Part shown: positions 48,901 to 62,200 of the stretch, piece after piece
Layout of the letters: each line of letters begins with the position of its first letter
Numbering within the stretch: the stretch's first letter is position 1
Origin: Cardiocondyla obscurior
Lineage: Eukaryota > Arthropoda > Insecta > Hymenoptera > Formicidae
Assembly: GCF_019399895.1 (NCBI RefSeq)
Contig: NC_091880.1
Span: forward strand, 3,844,001-3,908,000
DNA length: 64,000 bases
Direction of reading: 5' to 3'
The notes under the pieces: model-generated
What the model was told of the DNA's origin: nothing
The model's input: only the letters and a program-made list of their open reading frames with translations
Databases searched by the model: none
Made by a program: the position numbers and the translations under genes

Positions 48901-49583
48901 ACGCAATAACTAATCGCGCGCGGTTTTTTCTTTTTCTTCTTCTTTTTTTTTCTCTTCTGAACTCTTCTGAAACTACGCGAGCACGGCACTTTCTACGTTA
49001 TAATCTAATTAGCGAGTGATCTCGAGAAACTTTTTCATGATGCAAATATGAGAAGAAGACGGTTTTTTTTTATTCACACGAATTCGTACCGAAAATAGCG
49101 CACTGTTTACTTCGCATCGATGTCGCCAGAACGTCGAAGTTGAAAACATGTTCGATACCGAGGACATTCGAACATTCGGAATATTTTCATTTTAAAGCCT
49201 GATCCAGTTTATTCGACCTAATTACTTCGGTTTTTGTTATGTTTCGATTCTCTGCCTGATATCGTAAGAAATTGCGTACGAAGGTAAGACCACTTCGCGT
49301 TTTGGGAGAGATGTACGATCACCAAGAAAGTTTGCGTGCAGAATTACGTTTCCCACGCGATTTCACTCGATCGGAATATTTAAACTATCACGCGAGAGAG
49401 AGAGAGAAAGAAAAAAAGAGAGATAAAAAAAACACCCCCAGCACTCGACACCTGGCCGCACCGATCGTGAAATCAACTCACTGAATTATTGCAAAAACGG
49501 GTAAAAGAAATTCTCGATCGTTATCGCGGCTACCACTGCGCTTCACTGCAACGATGATAACGCGAAGAGGCTACTTCACGTAC
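38081..49583. other. Noncoding stretch
   Basis: No gene is recognised. It alternates CpG-rich (38850-39800, 41380-42100, 43600-44000, 46900-47700) and AT-rich (42100-42550, 46700-46900) blocks. It holds poly(A) runs at 39886-39909 and 45777-45801 and a TCCC repeat at 44932-44950. A minus-strand donor-like ATCAG then GTAAACGC occurs at about 41501, with no convincing matching acceptor. Open frames are all under about 120 codons and featureless. Confidence 0.5.
44920..44950. repeat. C-rich TCCC microsatellite
   Basis: CCCTCCTCTCCTCCTCCC followed by about five TCCC units. The minus strand is G-rich with a G-quadruplex pattern. Confidence 0.8.
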
Positions 49584-49765
49584 CTGGGTTCATATCCCGG
49601 ACTCTCGATTTTTCCTTAAGCCGGCAGTTGCACTGTGCACCCTTGGACTCTCACTGTACTCTCTCGAAGCACAAAGCGATTATTTGCCCCGGTTCTATCT
49701 AGCAAATTCGTTAAAGAAACAGCGTCCAGCACTTTTCACTTTCAATCGAGTTTCCACTAGGTATC
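49584..49765 (-). other. Candidate distal 5' UTR exon (possibly zfh2)
   Basis: On the minus strand ATATGAACCCAG is followed by GTACGT, a reasonable donor ending an exon at 49584. Upstream, CTCGACTCGCGCAG (acceptor-like, before GATACC at 49765) could be its 5' edge. A second donor-like site, GGATG then GTAAGC at 49881, could end a preceding exon. If used for zfh2, the first intron would be about 38 kb. The region has no conserved frame. This is a guess from splice signals. Confidence 0.2.
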
Positions 49766-49954
49766 CTGCGCGAGTCGAGGAACCACGGACGGAGGAAGCG
49801 CGATAGGAACGTAGAGAGGAACGATATTGAAGCACAACACACAGTCTTCGGGGCGGTAAACGAGCCGATGGGCGAGCTTACCATCCGAACATCCGTGGAT
49901 CTCCGTGGCACGTTACGAGAATTGTGGATATACGCCGCGACATGTCTCACGTTG

Positions 49955-50280
49955 ATCCTTCGACACTAGAATCGTACATCCCGCGCTAAATTCATGTGGC
50001 GTGCCCGACGTTGTTCCGAACACCGAGTGCCGACGAAATTTTTTTTAACAACTATTACCCAAACGTAGCGGATTCACTAAACGTTACCGTACTCGTGCTA
50101 GATTTATGTACCGTACTCGACGTTGTCCCGATCAGCAGACGTCGACGAACTTTTTTTTTTTTTTTTTATCGCGTTACGTTTGCAAATTATTACGAAAAGT
50201 AGCGATTCACTGAACGTTATCGTATACCCTGGCCAAGCTTATCTAGCGTGATGCTGTTCTAACTAGCGAAAGATGGTGAG
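49955..50280. repeat. Tandem duplication, about 112-135-bp unit with diverged copies
   Basis: Copy 1 (about 49982-50093) and copy 2 (about 50094-50228) match across CG(C/T)GCTA(A/G)ATT(C/T)ATG, GACGTTGT(T/C)CCGA, GACGAA plus a T run, and CACT(A/G)AACGTTA. Copy 2 is longer because its T run is expanded. Partial copies flank both sides (end-like ACTAGAATCGTAC before copy 1, start-like GCTTATCTAGCGTGATG after copy 2). Confidence 0.75.
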
Positions 50281-50860
50281 AAAGAACGTTAAGATCTCCG
50301 GCAATAACATCTTATGATAACATTTCTCTCCACGAGATTCAACTCTGGAGATTCGTATTTTTATTTCATAGCTTGTTCGATTGCTTCGTAAACGTGTGGT
50401 CAATCTAGTCCTCCGATGGTCCACGATGTTAATACCTCAGTGTCTTCCGGCACTCGAGCCACCAAGTCGCTCGAATCGTACCAGTTTATATTCTCCATGC
50501 ATCAGCCAATGATCAGTTCACATATGAGTAATCCTTCCTGCCCCCTTGCTCAGTATATCTAGATGTCGAAGATAATTCTTTTCTCTGCTCTTTCTTCTAT
50601 AATGTGGCGAGTAATAGTCCGTGAACTGACTTGTATCTTTCGTAACAATGTCTTCTTTGTATTCCTCTTGCTTTTGTTCTTCTTAATGAAATTTCGTCTT
50701 TCTAACAGATGGTCCTCCAAGTATCTCCTCGGTTTCCTTATATCTTCACAATAATACCAGCCGACGAACGAACCAAAAAAAAAAAGACGCGTTACGTCCG
50801 CGCGAAGCAGCCCCTCTGAGAAGGTTTTAGACGAAGGGGCGGTAAAAGTGCGTTGTACGT
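50281..50860. other. Noncoding stretch between tandem duplication and CpG-rich block
   Basis: Mixed composition, T-rich on the plus strand near 50635-50700. Nothing gene-like is supported. Confidence 0.5.
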
Positions 50861-51950
50861 GGCGCGATAACGGCGACAAAAGGGTTTCTCGCCGGGGCTC
50901 CGCGGCTCTCTCCTCTCTTCTACACGCACGAATATAATATTTTAATGAAGGAAAGGCCGGACAGAGCGAAGTGCCCACGTCGGCTCGCGCTGCCGAACTG
51001 TTCAGTTCCCCGCCCCTCCGACGGCTTCCACCCCTCCCCAGGAAGCGAGCATGCTCCCGCCACTAATGCAATATAGTCCCAACTTGCCGCGGGTTTCTCC
51101 CTCTCGATGCACGTCGTGCGAGTGCGCGCCAGAGGTTCCTACGTACGATAAAAGCGGCGTAACCAACCAGGAGTCGCGAATGGGCGTGCTCAACGCCCGG
51201 TGGAGTTGGATGCTGGACCCTGCTGCGACGATGGCGGGGGAACCAGCGTTACGTTTCCCGCAGCCCGGACTATATTGATATAATCGCGGGCACCACCACT
51301 CTTCCGATGCCTCTGCGCCTCCACCACCACCCAATACCCTCATCCCTACCTCGTTCGCGCTACCACCTCCATTCTGTATTACCTTCACTGTATCACAGTT
51401 CTCCAACACCAGTAAAACCGAGCGTTACTACGAGGTATCGCGTCTAGCTGGAGAACCCTGAAGACGGCACTCGGTTGCGACAGCGCAGAAGCCGCGAACG
51501 ACGAGACGACGCTGGTGGCGTTTGATAGTGGAGGGGCGTTAAGGAAAGAGGCGCGAGTTGGCCGCGGTCGCGCGCGCGTCGGGGCTTCGCGCTCTCTCCT
51601 GCCGGCCTGCAACTTCCCGGATATCTTTCCGGTAAACTTTCCTCTCCTCGCCGGAGACGGCGGGAGAGCCCCCGACTTTTCCCATCTCGCTCGCACCGCC
51701 GGCCGTTTTCGCGCGCCCGGACGTATCGTCTGCCCGTACCGAGATCCAGGATTTCCGACCGGCGCGGGAGACGCCGACGACATCGCGAGCTGCGTCGCGA
51801 GACCGGAAGAATTCGCCGGGAGTTCTTTCTCCTTCTCGTCTCCTTCTCTCCTTCATTTCCTTCCGACGAGACGCCGGGTCCGGCGCGAACGTGAAAAGTG
51901 TTCCGCGCTCTCGCGGATAACGAAACCTGTGCTAATCGCGTGTTTCTTCT
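50860..51950. promoter_or_regulatory. CpG-rich block, candidate promoter region
   Basis: About 1.1 kb of GC- and CpG-rich DNA stands against AT-rich DNA on the 52-53 kb side. It includes GGGGCGG-type boxes near 51010 (minus strand), CACCACCACC motifs near 51315-51330 and an exact 11-bp inverted pair (CAATATAGTCC at about 51068 and its complement at about 51267). Long open frames in both orientations (for example 51515-52072 plus, 185 codons, and 51002-51409 minus, 135 codons) overlap and look like a product of the base composition. It may be a distal promoter; the direction cannot be told. Confidence 0.3.
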
Positions 51951-54900
51951 CTCGATTTTTTTTTATTAGTGCTACAGTACGAGATTGTCAAGTCTTTTGG
52001 AAGGAGGTAACGTGCGCACGAGATACTTTGGTACCAATCGAAGTACCACCGATAATCGAAATCTGTGAATAAATTAATCTTCTTAATAAGAAAACATAAC
52101 TAAGATATCGGATGTTCTGGACAGCGCTGGCAAGTTCTCGCAAGGAAAGCATAATTGATTCATCCCACCCGTAATTGTCTTATATTAATACAACGAATCA
52201 AGTAAACTGATTTTAAAATTATTTAAATATATTAAATTATAATTATAAGGAATAAGTTTTTGTAAGTAAAACTATGAATAATGTACTATTATTTTTTTTA
52301 GGTAAAAAGGAGGAAAAAATAAATACAGCTGGTCAGTAGTTAATTTATGTATAGCACAAATGAACAACCATGGTCTATAAAATATTGTCCGTTAGAAAAT
52401 AAAAATTTCATGAATAGACTTATTTTCCGGTAAATCTATATATTACTCAATATAATGATAAAGGACAATTCAATTGAAAACAATAAAAAGAAAAAAAAAT
52501 GTAATTTTCCATTATTCGTTTTTTGACCATTCTTTTAACTATTTTTATTTTCAGGAACAAAAAAAAGTATCTTTGGAAACGAGGTTTTAAACGAAGGAAC
52601 GAAAAGAATGAACTTGTATAAAGAAAAAAAAGAGATGGAGATGAATAGCAACATAGATGCAACACAAGAAAGTTGAAAGAGTCGCTAGTATAACAATGGT
52701 GAAAATTTCTGTACCACGCTATGCTTATTTTACAGATGTTGTAGTTGGAATTAGATAAAATAGCATAAGCTTTTACATTGCACTTACATTGCACTTACAT
52801 TGTAATTACATTGTACTGATAAGATCTGAATATTTCATATTTCAAATCAATTTTAATATGGTAAGTTCATATTTTTTAAAACAAAACTCGAAAAAATAGA
52901 AACAACGGAACGTAGAACGTAGAAACATATGCATCTAAGAATTCGTATAATTTATGAGATCGTTTGCATTGTCCCCGAGTTTTTCTAATCCCTTACGAAA
53001 TTTCGACGGACGAAACTGTGCAGGACTAATTGGCAGGTACATAACAAAAAACCGTGACAAAATTTTTTTTTCGTGACGCAGCAACCAAAAAATGTACACA
53101 AAAACTTGCTACGTGGTAGAAAGCTCTTTTCTTTTTTTATGGCTTTTGGATTTTATTTTATTTATACGAATATTACTTGCATCGTTTATGCAATTTTTTC
53201 GGTATCAAGAATTTATATGTGACGAGAAGTTAATTAGTTGCCGCCCTAAAATTTTTTTAATCAATTTTCATGAAACTTTGTAGTATGTCGAAAAACATAG
53301 GTAACTAGTTGGAATGTATTTTTGTTCGTTAATACTATCTATTATCCGTTGTAATATGTATATTTAAAAAATTAACATAATTCTATTGTGCTTCCACGCT
53401 CGCTTAGCAGACCGAAACCTGACCTCACCCTTACGGTGCCACCCCAAGGACAGATACGGTGGGAAATTGTCTGGTTCACGTGCGTGCACATTTCACCCCC
53501 GGCGGCACTTCGCGTGTGCATCGAGTGCACGCTTCAACGAAGGGCTGTTTGAGTCCCTCAAGAACTCAAAGAACGCATTCTCGGCTCGATCACTTGACAA
53601 TTCTCGCGATGCACGCGACGGTTAGGGCATGCAGAATACACGATGCAAAAATTTAAGCAGATAGATAAGACGCGAAAATGTGTGATAAGAATTCTCATAT
53701 CACAAACAGCCTACGTCTCATTCTGAGATAATAGCAGGATCGTATGTTGGTAAAAAAGGAATTATATCCGTAATATCTAACCTTAAGTTAAACAAACACG
53801 TGGGTCCGTTTCGTTCGTCTTCAAGTAACTCTTCGGATGTTTCTACAGGAATGAAGACCCTTCGGAGGTTTTCTAACGAAAGCTACATTGCGACTGAAAG
53901 AGGAAGGTGGAAGGGAAAAAGTAAATGGCAGAACGAAGAGAGGCATGCCCAGCGACTGGACACTCTCGTCCACGTCATAACTTTTGAATCGAGAGGGAAA
54001 CCGGATCTACCAGACAGCCGGGCGCCGCGAATTGCAACCCTCTTCGATATCGACGACGAGGGGGGCTGCCGACCATTCTTCTTCGCGTAACACCGTGCTT
54101 TTCTTTAAGCATTCCAAAATATAACACTGCTATGGTAACCATTTTAACATTTTGATACATTCAAATAATATGTCTAATTCCTTTACATGTCTATTTAATA
54201 TTTAAGGTTCTGCTAAAAAAAAAAAATTAATAAATAAATAAAATTAACAAAATTTAAATATAAAAAAAAATTAAATTAAAAAAAAATATTAGATAAAAAA
54301 AACTTCTACATTTTACTTATTTCTATCTCAAAATGAAAACTTTAAACGTGCTTCACATTTTCTTCAAATATTTTTTAAGTACTCGTTAACAGTCAATTAG
54401 AAAATAATAATAATAATAATCGAGATTATAAAACGAGGCCGTCGCTAATGCCTCCCTAAACATATACTAACTACAGAAACGGAAACGGTCTAATTCGTAG
54501 TCCAATTCGTGGGGAGATGCAAAAATGTTGGGGATGAGACGGGACCGTCTAATTGGTGGAGCCGTATAGGTGAAAGAACAGAAGAAGCCGACGATCCGAT
54601 CTACGGGATCCGCGAATGTTGTTTAAGGTCTAGACACAATGTTGGACCCTCGAATTAGTGGTCTCCCTACGCGGTGCCTCTACGGTAATTAACGAAATTA
54701 GTCGCAATTAGAGAGTGGGCCCCGAGAGGACCGAGAATGGCTCCGGCGCGGCGTGTCTCTCCACCACGCGATAGTCGACCGTAAGTAAGGACCCCGAAGT
54801 CACGGAGGAAGAGACTCGTCCTCGTGTGCTGCGTTTACGCCAAGCCTTAATGACTAACCGCCTCGTTCGAAAAAGTGCCTAAGCACGAAACTATGGGAAC

Positions 54901-56160
54901 AGGTCGACCGCGCGATTATGTGAAGACTAAAAAGGAGAAATGCCTCTTCCTGGTAAAATAACAGAATTGTATAATTCGAACGTAGAGACTGATTCCGTTA
55001 ATTCACGACGAGAAGTTTGTTTTCATCCTTCGTGCATGTATGTCACGCGGTACACGAAATAAATTAATTTATCTTTCACGGATTTAAATAAGAAAAAAAA
55101 ACTTTAATTTTTTTTTTTTTTTCCTCTTAAACTTGAGTACTTTTTCTAATATGATTTTTATAAATATTACATTAAATAATGCTCTTTAAATCATTTGCAA
55201 AATTTGGAATTATATGACAGGTTGAACCTGTTTGGTTATCAAGTGTGTGCGATCTGTTGTTAGTACTATACACATGTAGGGTGGTAAAAGCTGATAGGGC
55301 ATCGGGATAGAATGGTCAGTTCTCGTTCAACAACAGAACCCTAAATACCTGTCCTTAGCTCAGGGAAACTTGGGAATCAGGACAATACAACAGTAACCAC
55401 GGTCAGTTGACCGTTGTCCATTCACGAATGATTTGATGTGCGCCACACAATCGCACGTATCAAAATTCAATTTTTTTTTTTTTTTTTAAATTCTTAACGA
55501 ATAGCGTAAGTGTTCAAAATTCAATATAAGGACCTTCACGTTAAATAAGTTGATCTCTCATTACCGACGAAATAAAATAATTTATAATCATATAAAGTAT
55601 GTATTAAACGATAAAAGCGACACCGCACTTTTCTATTTCTCCGCTGAGATGCTTTTATTCTCGATATTAATGAGATTCTATCGCGAAGCGACGGTTCGAT
55701 ATTATTCCGTGAAGTTTAAGTAACTCGAACGAGTTTCCTGCGGGCACCCTTTCTCGTCAGAACAATATAAAGCATCGATCAGACGAACTGCGACATAGTG
55801 CATAAACGTGCGTCGACCGTAAGATAATAATAGTTTATAAGCGCACGGGTACAGTTACCGCGAGGGTGGTAATCCTGTTCGTGGATCGAAGATATAAACT
55901 ACAATAGTCTATAGCCGCACATTCTCAAGTGAGTTTGTTCAATGTGGTCGAACGTACCGCGTTGCCTCTAATACGGACGAAGAATGCAGAATACACGTAT
56001 TGCTGAGACTGTCATATACATAAAAACTATTCTGAGCGTCTTATCACTTTTAAAATACGTTTTAAAAAACACGTTGCCACTGTTAAACCGGCTTTCTTCC
56101 CCTTTCCTCTTTCCTTTTATTTTATTTTTTTTTTAAATAATTTTTCCTCCATACTAGTAT
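51951..56160. other. AT-rich noncoding stretch
   Basis: Strongly AT-rich at 52080-53380, 54100-54440 and 55060-55230. It holds a short tandem repeat (52773-52815) and two islands of mixed composition (53380-54080 and 54440-54960) without recognisable coding content. A plus-strand donor-like CGACC then GTAAGTAAGG occurs near 54781 with no paired acceptor identified. Confidence 0.5.
52773..52815. repeat. 12-bp tandem repeat (TTACATTGCACT)
   Basis: About three and a half units, with the last ones varying as TTACATTGTAAT and TTACATTGTACT. Confidence 0.85.
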
Positions 56161-56167
56161 ATCAAAT

Positions 56168-56203
56168 ATTCCTAATAATATTCCTAATAATATTCCTAAT
56201 AAT
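56168..56203. repeat. 12-bp tandem repeat (ATTCCTAATAAT), three exact copies
   Basis: Three perfect units in AT-rich DNA. Confidence 0.95.
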
Positions 56204-59200
56204 AACCGGTCTATCGATTTTAGTATTGTTGAAAGTTTTGTTCATTCAATTTTACAAAAATCTTAAATACTTTTTTCTTCCTTTTTTTTCAAACTTTTTA
56301 ATATTATATTTTATTTAATGCTTGTTGCACTACTGGTCCGGACAGTACGCTTCGCTTATCGCGATAAAAGATGTTACTTAATCTGTATCGGGTTTGTATC
56401 TACTACCACGTAGGCTTCATTTCGAGGAGGACATCCTTCCCGCGGCATACTCCGACGTTGTAAAAATCGCGCTTTTGACCGTGTCGCTGATTGCGTCACG
56501 CTGCCAGAAAGCCCGGCTGCGGAACAGAGCGCGCGGAACGCACATAAAGGCGGTAGATAAACGTAAGGGGGCATTGATCGTCCGTCGCTCCTCCATTCAC
56601 GAAGTTGGCGGTTATGGCTATACTTATGTACTTAGGTGTATGTACACCACGTGCGCACACGGACAAGCTCGCGTCCCGTGAGCGTGCACACGCGCCGGCC
56701 TCTCGCGTGTATGGAGCCTCCGCGTAGTCACCACCGAGAGCTTGGATACGGCCATGCATGGTCACGGCACATACGTCGGCGGAATCGTTCGGGGGCCGAC
56801 AGAGAAAAAGAGAAAGAGAGAAAGAAAGAGTAGCCCTGACCTTCCGCTAGCCCGCGACCGTAACTCGCGATAAAACGAAAGGGCGATGACGTCACTGGTA
56901 CCCCGACCTGTCGATCGTGCTAGACAAGTAGGCCACGTTGAGAGGGATCTTTCAAGCGAGATCGATTCACTTTTCCCTCGAGTCTGCGAAAGCGCGGATA
57001 GTTCACGAAACGCGAGTGAAAAAGTTGTACCGGTATTAATTTGAAAGATTTTCCGGAAGTAATCTATTATGTTTTTCTCTTGTTGATTTTTTTTTTTTTT
57101 TTTTAGAACGAGTTGTCTTTATGTAACATTTTTATAAATTAAATTAATTGTTATAGGAAAATATTAAAATATTGCAGACGTAATACGTAATAAGCTTATG
57201 TAACAGCAATGAAGTACAGTAATGATCAATTATTTCTTTTAATAATATAAAACTTCAGCCAGAGAAATTGTTACTCTCGTATCACATCAATCACATTAGC
57301 AATAAAACCAAAAATAAAGAATTAACTCTAAAATAAAGCTTTTTTTAACATTAACTTTCCGAAATAGATTAAATCTCTCAAATAATACGAAACAGCTTTG
57401 CAACAAATCACATGTATACAGTTCTATTATCATCAAAATTCTCAGCACCAACGATTCCAAAAAAAAAAAAAAAAAATTGCATTCATAGATATCGCATTAA
57501 AGAAATATCGCAGCTGAATGTAGAAATCCCGAAGTGTCGCCGTCCTATTCACCGTCACGGTCTTTTATTGCTCCCCAGCGTTATTATTAACGATAAATAT
57601 TTTACGAGCATCGAGTGCTAGTCTCTCAAAGACAGATCCTCCTCTTATACCTGAGGTAACTCCCAGCAAGACACACCGTTCCCACCCATGACGCAGCAAG
57701 ATACCGTCCCAGACGCAAGGTGCGAAGATAATTTATTACGCGGAAAAAAAAAAGAAAAAAGGAAAAAAAAAAAAATCTTCCCCGTTCAGTAATCGCCACG
57801 AAATAAATACAAATACTTCTTCCCCCACACCTCCGCCGCGATATCGCAACGAATGCAGTCGTCGTTAATTTTACGCGCGACGCGACAAAGTACGGCGCGA
57901 GCATTAAGAGAGGTGAGTGAAATGAGGCAGGGGGTGGTCCCCTAGCTCTTTTCTTCTTGGCGAGGCAAACGGCCTTAATCTGCCGAGCTAAGGTGATCAT
58001 AATCGTCCCCAGCTTCCAGATTACAGTAAATTCCGGCGAGCCGATTACGTTATACGCTGCCGTGGCAGGCGCGACGTTTCTGTCGTGTGGTCTCGAACCG
58101 GTCCGATGGTGGGTGTCTCCGAGTGTCAAGTACGCCATGCAGTAAAATGGAATTACTGAGAGTGCGCGCCGAGAAAAGCGGACACCATAGTGGCAAATAA
58201 GAGAGAAAGAAAGAAACGGAGGGAGAAAGAAAAAGAGACGGAACAGAGCGCCGAGTAGAATGTCATTCGCTTTTATGTGCTCGTTAACGGTACCGGATTT
58301 GCCTCTAGTCTCAATGCGGATGTTTAAAAAAAAAAAAAGAATAAATAAATAAAATAAAAAAAACTTGTGGAAGCTTACAATCCGATTATATTGAAGCTTG
58401 AAGATTAAGAGATTACGGGACGTACAAAATTTGTTTAAAAAATTAATACTTAATTTTCTTCCCTAATACGTTTATAGATTTTAAACTCGCAGCTTTGGTT
58501 GCGTTAACGCATGCTGAACCGTTCGATTGAATGCAGCGACAAGTACATTTCGTGTATGGCTCGCTGTTTACTAATTTCGAAGTAAAAACAGGGGTGACAA
58601 ATCGTGCCGCTGATCACGGTGCATTCGTGATATACAGTGCGAGGCATCAATAATCGTTTGCGTGCGAATGAAGGCGCGGAGAACGTAACGGAGATACAAG
58701 CTCGATACGCCGCAGTACAGGCTGATCAATCGGATAAGGTAATGACTAAATGCTAATATAGAAAACGCCGCGCGTCCGTTCTTCGCGAACTCTATCTTGA
58801 GACTTTCTCGCTTCAATTTCGTTCTCGAACATCTCTCGTTTTTTTTTTCTCAAAACAGCACCGCGGTTCATGCATTTCTAATATAATGTCTATTATTACC
58901 AGAGTGACAAAATTATTTTTATATGTCAAATCGTTTTATTTCGAGGGGAGATATATATTTCAGCGTCGCTGAAATCCCGCCGCGTCCGAATGTGAATTCT
59001 AAAAGCGACGTGTTAAAAATACGTTGTCGATTTTTTTAATTCCGGAATCTGTATAATCGTGATTTCCACGGAGTCAGCACTAAAAGATAACCGCTTGACA
59101 CGAGCATATACGCGAGAAACGCATAGCGTGGTTCCGAATTGAAGCCTCGACGGTGTGAACGTAACGCGGTAACAAAGACCGCGCGAAAGAAAACGCTCGG

Positions 59201-62200
59201 GGTTACGGCTAACCCCTCGCGTGGGTTCCAAGGTTAAATCGCCCGTACGTAAGGGTATCGCGCGAGACCTTTATGTATGCATTTTAGGAGACGAAACCTA
59301 AGAAGAGGTAACGCGTAGGTTACACGAACACCCTAACCGAGGCGCGCGTCTCGGGGAACTAACAGCGCGCCTGCGGTCCGAAACACGTCCCTTATCGTTC
59401 TAGTATCTCGCGCAATGCCGATGTTACATGTTCGTATCGAGTGTCATTAAGTGTGATTATATAGCTCCGCCCGTTCTCGTGTACGCCAGCCGCGCGGCAC
59501 GAGGGGGTGGACGTTCTTTCGTGCCGTCTCGGAGGCGAAGGGCTGCCCGGCGGTGGCAGGGGTGAAAACCCGCTTCCAGGTCGATACGTAATTTATTGCC
59601 ATATCCGATATTAGAGTATCGCGGATGAAGGGATTGGCCGGGATGATTTGCCCTGCGCGGCTTGCGCCCGCGAGGAAGACACGCGTGCGGTGATTCTACG
59701 TTTTTGTACGTTTTACTTTGCTGTTCCGCGTTCGATCGCAAGGCCTACGTAGCGCTCGTCTCTTTCTTTTAACATTGCGCGCTGCAATTTGTAATGTAAT
59801 TTATAATTTTGATTAATAGATCAATAAACGATTAATCGAGCTCGCCCGGCATCGGTTGAGAAATCGATCTCTTGCGAAAAACATTTATCGCGCAAGCTAA
59901 ATCCTCATTCTTTTTTTTCTTTTTTCTTTCTTTCTTTTTTTTTTATCACATACAAGTTTGACCCGGTTCTCTGATCAGCGGGAAATTTATTGACGGTTGA
60001 ATCGCAGACGAGCGCTCACCTCTATTTGGATGTGCCCTCGATGCGATGAGTAATTTACGCGTACGCGAAACGTTACGATGCAGTTAGTAAATGATATACG
60101 ATGCAAGTATTGCGGCAAAATGGCCGACGGCCATTTGATGTTGAGTGGCAAAAATCTTTCGATTTTTTTTACGGACATATAATTATTTATAAAATTTTAG
60201 GTGAATTTTAAATGCAAATTGAGATTAGATAGTTTACCGAAATGTGTAATTTTGAAACGGACGATAAGCTAAAAGGGACTTTGTAGCATCGCGTAGCTAT
60301 TCGATTCTATGAATGAAACCAGGAACTCCCGTTTTCGCCCTCGGGATAGGACCGACAGTTCCTTCACCTCGGTTCTTTGATGGGGCATGAACCGTTGGGG
60401 CACACCAGCCCTGTAATTTTTTAATTACGTAAGCGGCTCTCGTAGTCACTCAGGCCGGGTGACTTGCAACCGACGCCTGCTCCCTAATTTTTAATAACAC
60501 CCACGGCGGGAATATTCGAGAATAGGTTTGTGGGCGTTACAGGGACCATACTGCCCAGCAGGGAAAACAAAAGGCCAAAAAGTGAGAAAGCAGAAGGAAC
60601 GGAATGGTAAAAAAATACAATGGTACGGTCAAATCAAGGTGTCGTTATGGCCGATAAAATTATAACTTCGATAAGCTAAAAAAATATCTTAGAAAAAAAG
60701 AAAAAAAAGAAAAAAAAAAAAAGAAAATTAGAATCCTTTTTTAATACACCGGATGTGATCAATCAGTTGTCTAAATGATAGATCTGAATTAAATAATAAT
60801 AATTTATGATTTCAAATGCAAAGAGCAGTTTATCAAGCGTCGATATTAAAGGCTCTGTTTGAATCTTGATTTCTTTACCGTGTTATTTTTCTTCAAGTCA
60901 GGTTCCCGAAAGCAAGCTTTCGGAAGATCGAGAAGCGTCAGCCGGTCGGGCAATCCGCGAGCTTTATTATGCGCGCGATGCGCGCGTTCTAACCGGAGCT
61001 TATGAATAAATATCGCGATTTCCGTCGGCGAGATCGAAACCCGAACCCAGTATCGACGGCGCGGCAAACACAACGGATCGATAAAAATTCGTCCCGTATA
61101 GCCAGGCGCCATAAATATTCCAATAAAGGTCGACTGTGCGTCGTCGAGCCGCCTTCGAAGCGTTTCGTCTCGCATATGCACACAATCTGGCGTATACGAC
61201 TTTCTGCTCGTCCGCATGTGTGAGTAGTGTAAAACGAAGAAGCTGACCAGCGTTGTCTCACAAAACGAAACGAGAATCATCGATCCTCTTTGCTCGCGTT
61301 TTTTATTTTATTTTATTATTATTTCTTTTTATTTCTTACAATGCTCGGCGAAGTGCTTCACGTATGGCGATTAAACATGGAACAGATTCCACTTTGCGTA
61401 TGCGTGAAATTTTAGGACAAAACTATATCTTTCTCATATTTATCGCTCTTATTCTTTCTTACTAAATTTCCTTTTATTTAAATAACTAGATTGTAAAATG
61501 ATGAAACTAAAGGAATGCAATATCGTTACGTTCTCAGCTTAAGTTTGAGCCAATTAAAAAAAAAGAAAAAAAATAAAAGAGAGAAAGAGAGAGGACTAAA
61601 ATTATCTTAATAATGCTTTCACATGCTCGTTGTAGATATCGAGAAGCAATAAAGAATTATTATCATTTTTATCTGTATTTGTAGTGTAGTTTGGCGCGGG
61701 TTAATCCACGCACACGTCACGTCCGTTTTTCCCGGTAATCGTCGTACATCTTCATTTATTCGCGAATACATGAAAGCCGGTCGGATACAATGTAAATTGT
61801 ACCAAGCCGCCGCGAATATTGCGGTATCGACGGCCATTGTTAATGTTACTATTTACTTATTGCTACCGTCACAATTGTCATCACGACACAGACAGTCCGC
61901 GGCACTAATTATCGTCACGGCAGCCTATTGTTCCACTTAAAGCCGATTGTTATCGTTACGCAAATTACAGCCAATATAGTTCGCGGGTAGTAATGATTTC
62001 GCGCCGATATCAATTCCGACGATCGTGCGATAAACGATAGACGTCAGTCCGATAATTGTAGGACACAGATCACAAATGATTTACGCGCCGGCAAGATAAT
62101 TCCTTTCTAAATTAAGAAAGCCGGTGGTATGATTAAATAATGTAATTAAGAACAGCGAAAAGTAGTCGATATCGAAAGAAGAGAGAGAGTGAGAGAGAAA

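Noticed and set aside
49580..49610. tRNA-like B-box (GGGTTCATATCCCGG)
   Set aside because: No matching A-box, anticodon stem or acceptor stem upstream; the same bases read better as a minus-strand splice donor.
51515..52072. 185-codon open frame on the plus strand
   Set aside because: It lies in a CpG-rich block where frames on both strands are open at once; the composition explains it and no family motif is visible.
57626..58138. 170-codon open frame on the minus strand
   Set aside because: Its second half is a poly-Phe and low-complexity stretch made by A-rich DNA, and the first half matches no family I recognise.
60300..60580. Segment of mixed composition that might be a transposon relic
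   Set aside because: No terminal repeats, target-site duplication or coding remains could be identified by eye; a repeat-library search would be needed.
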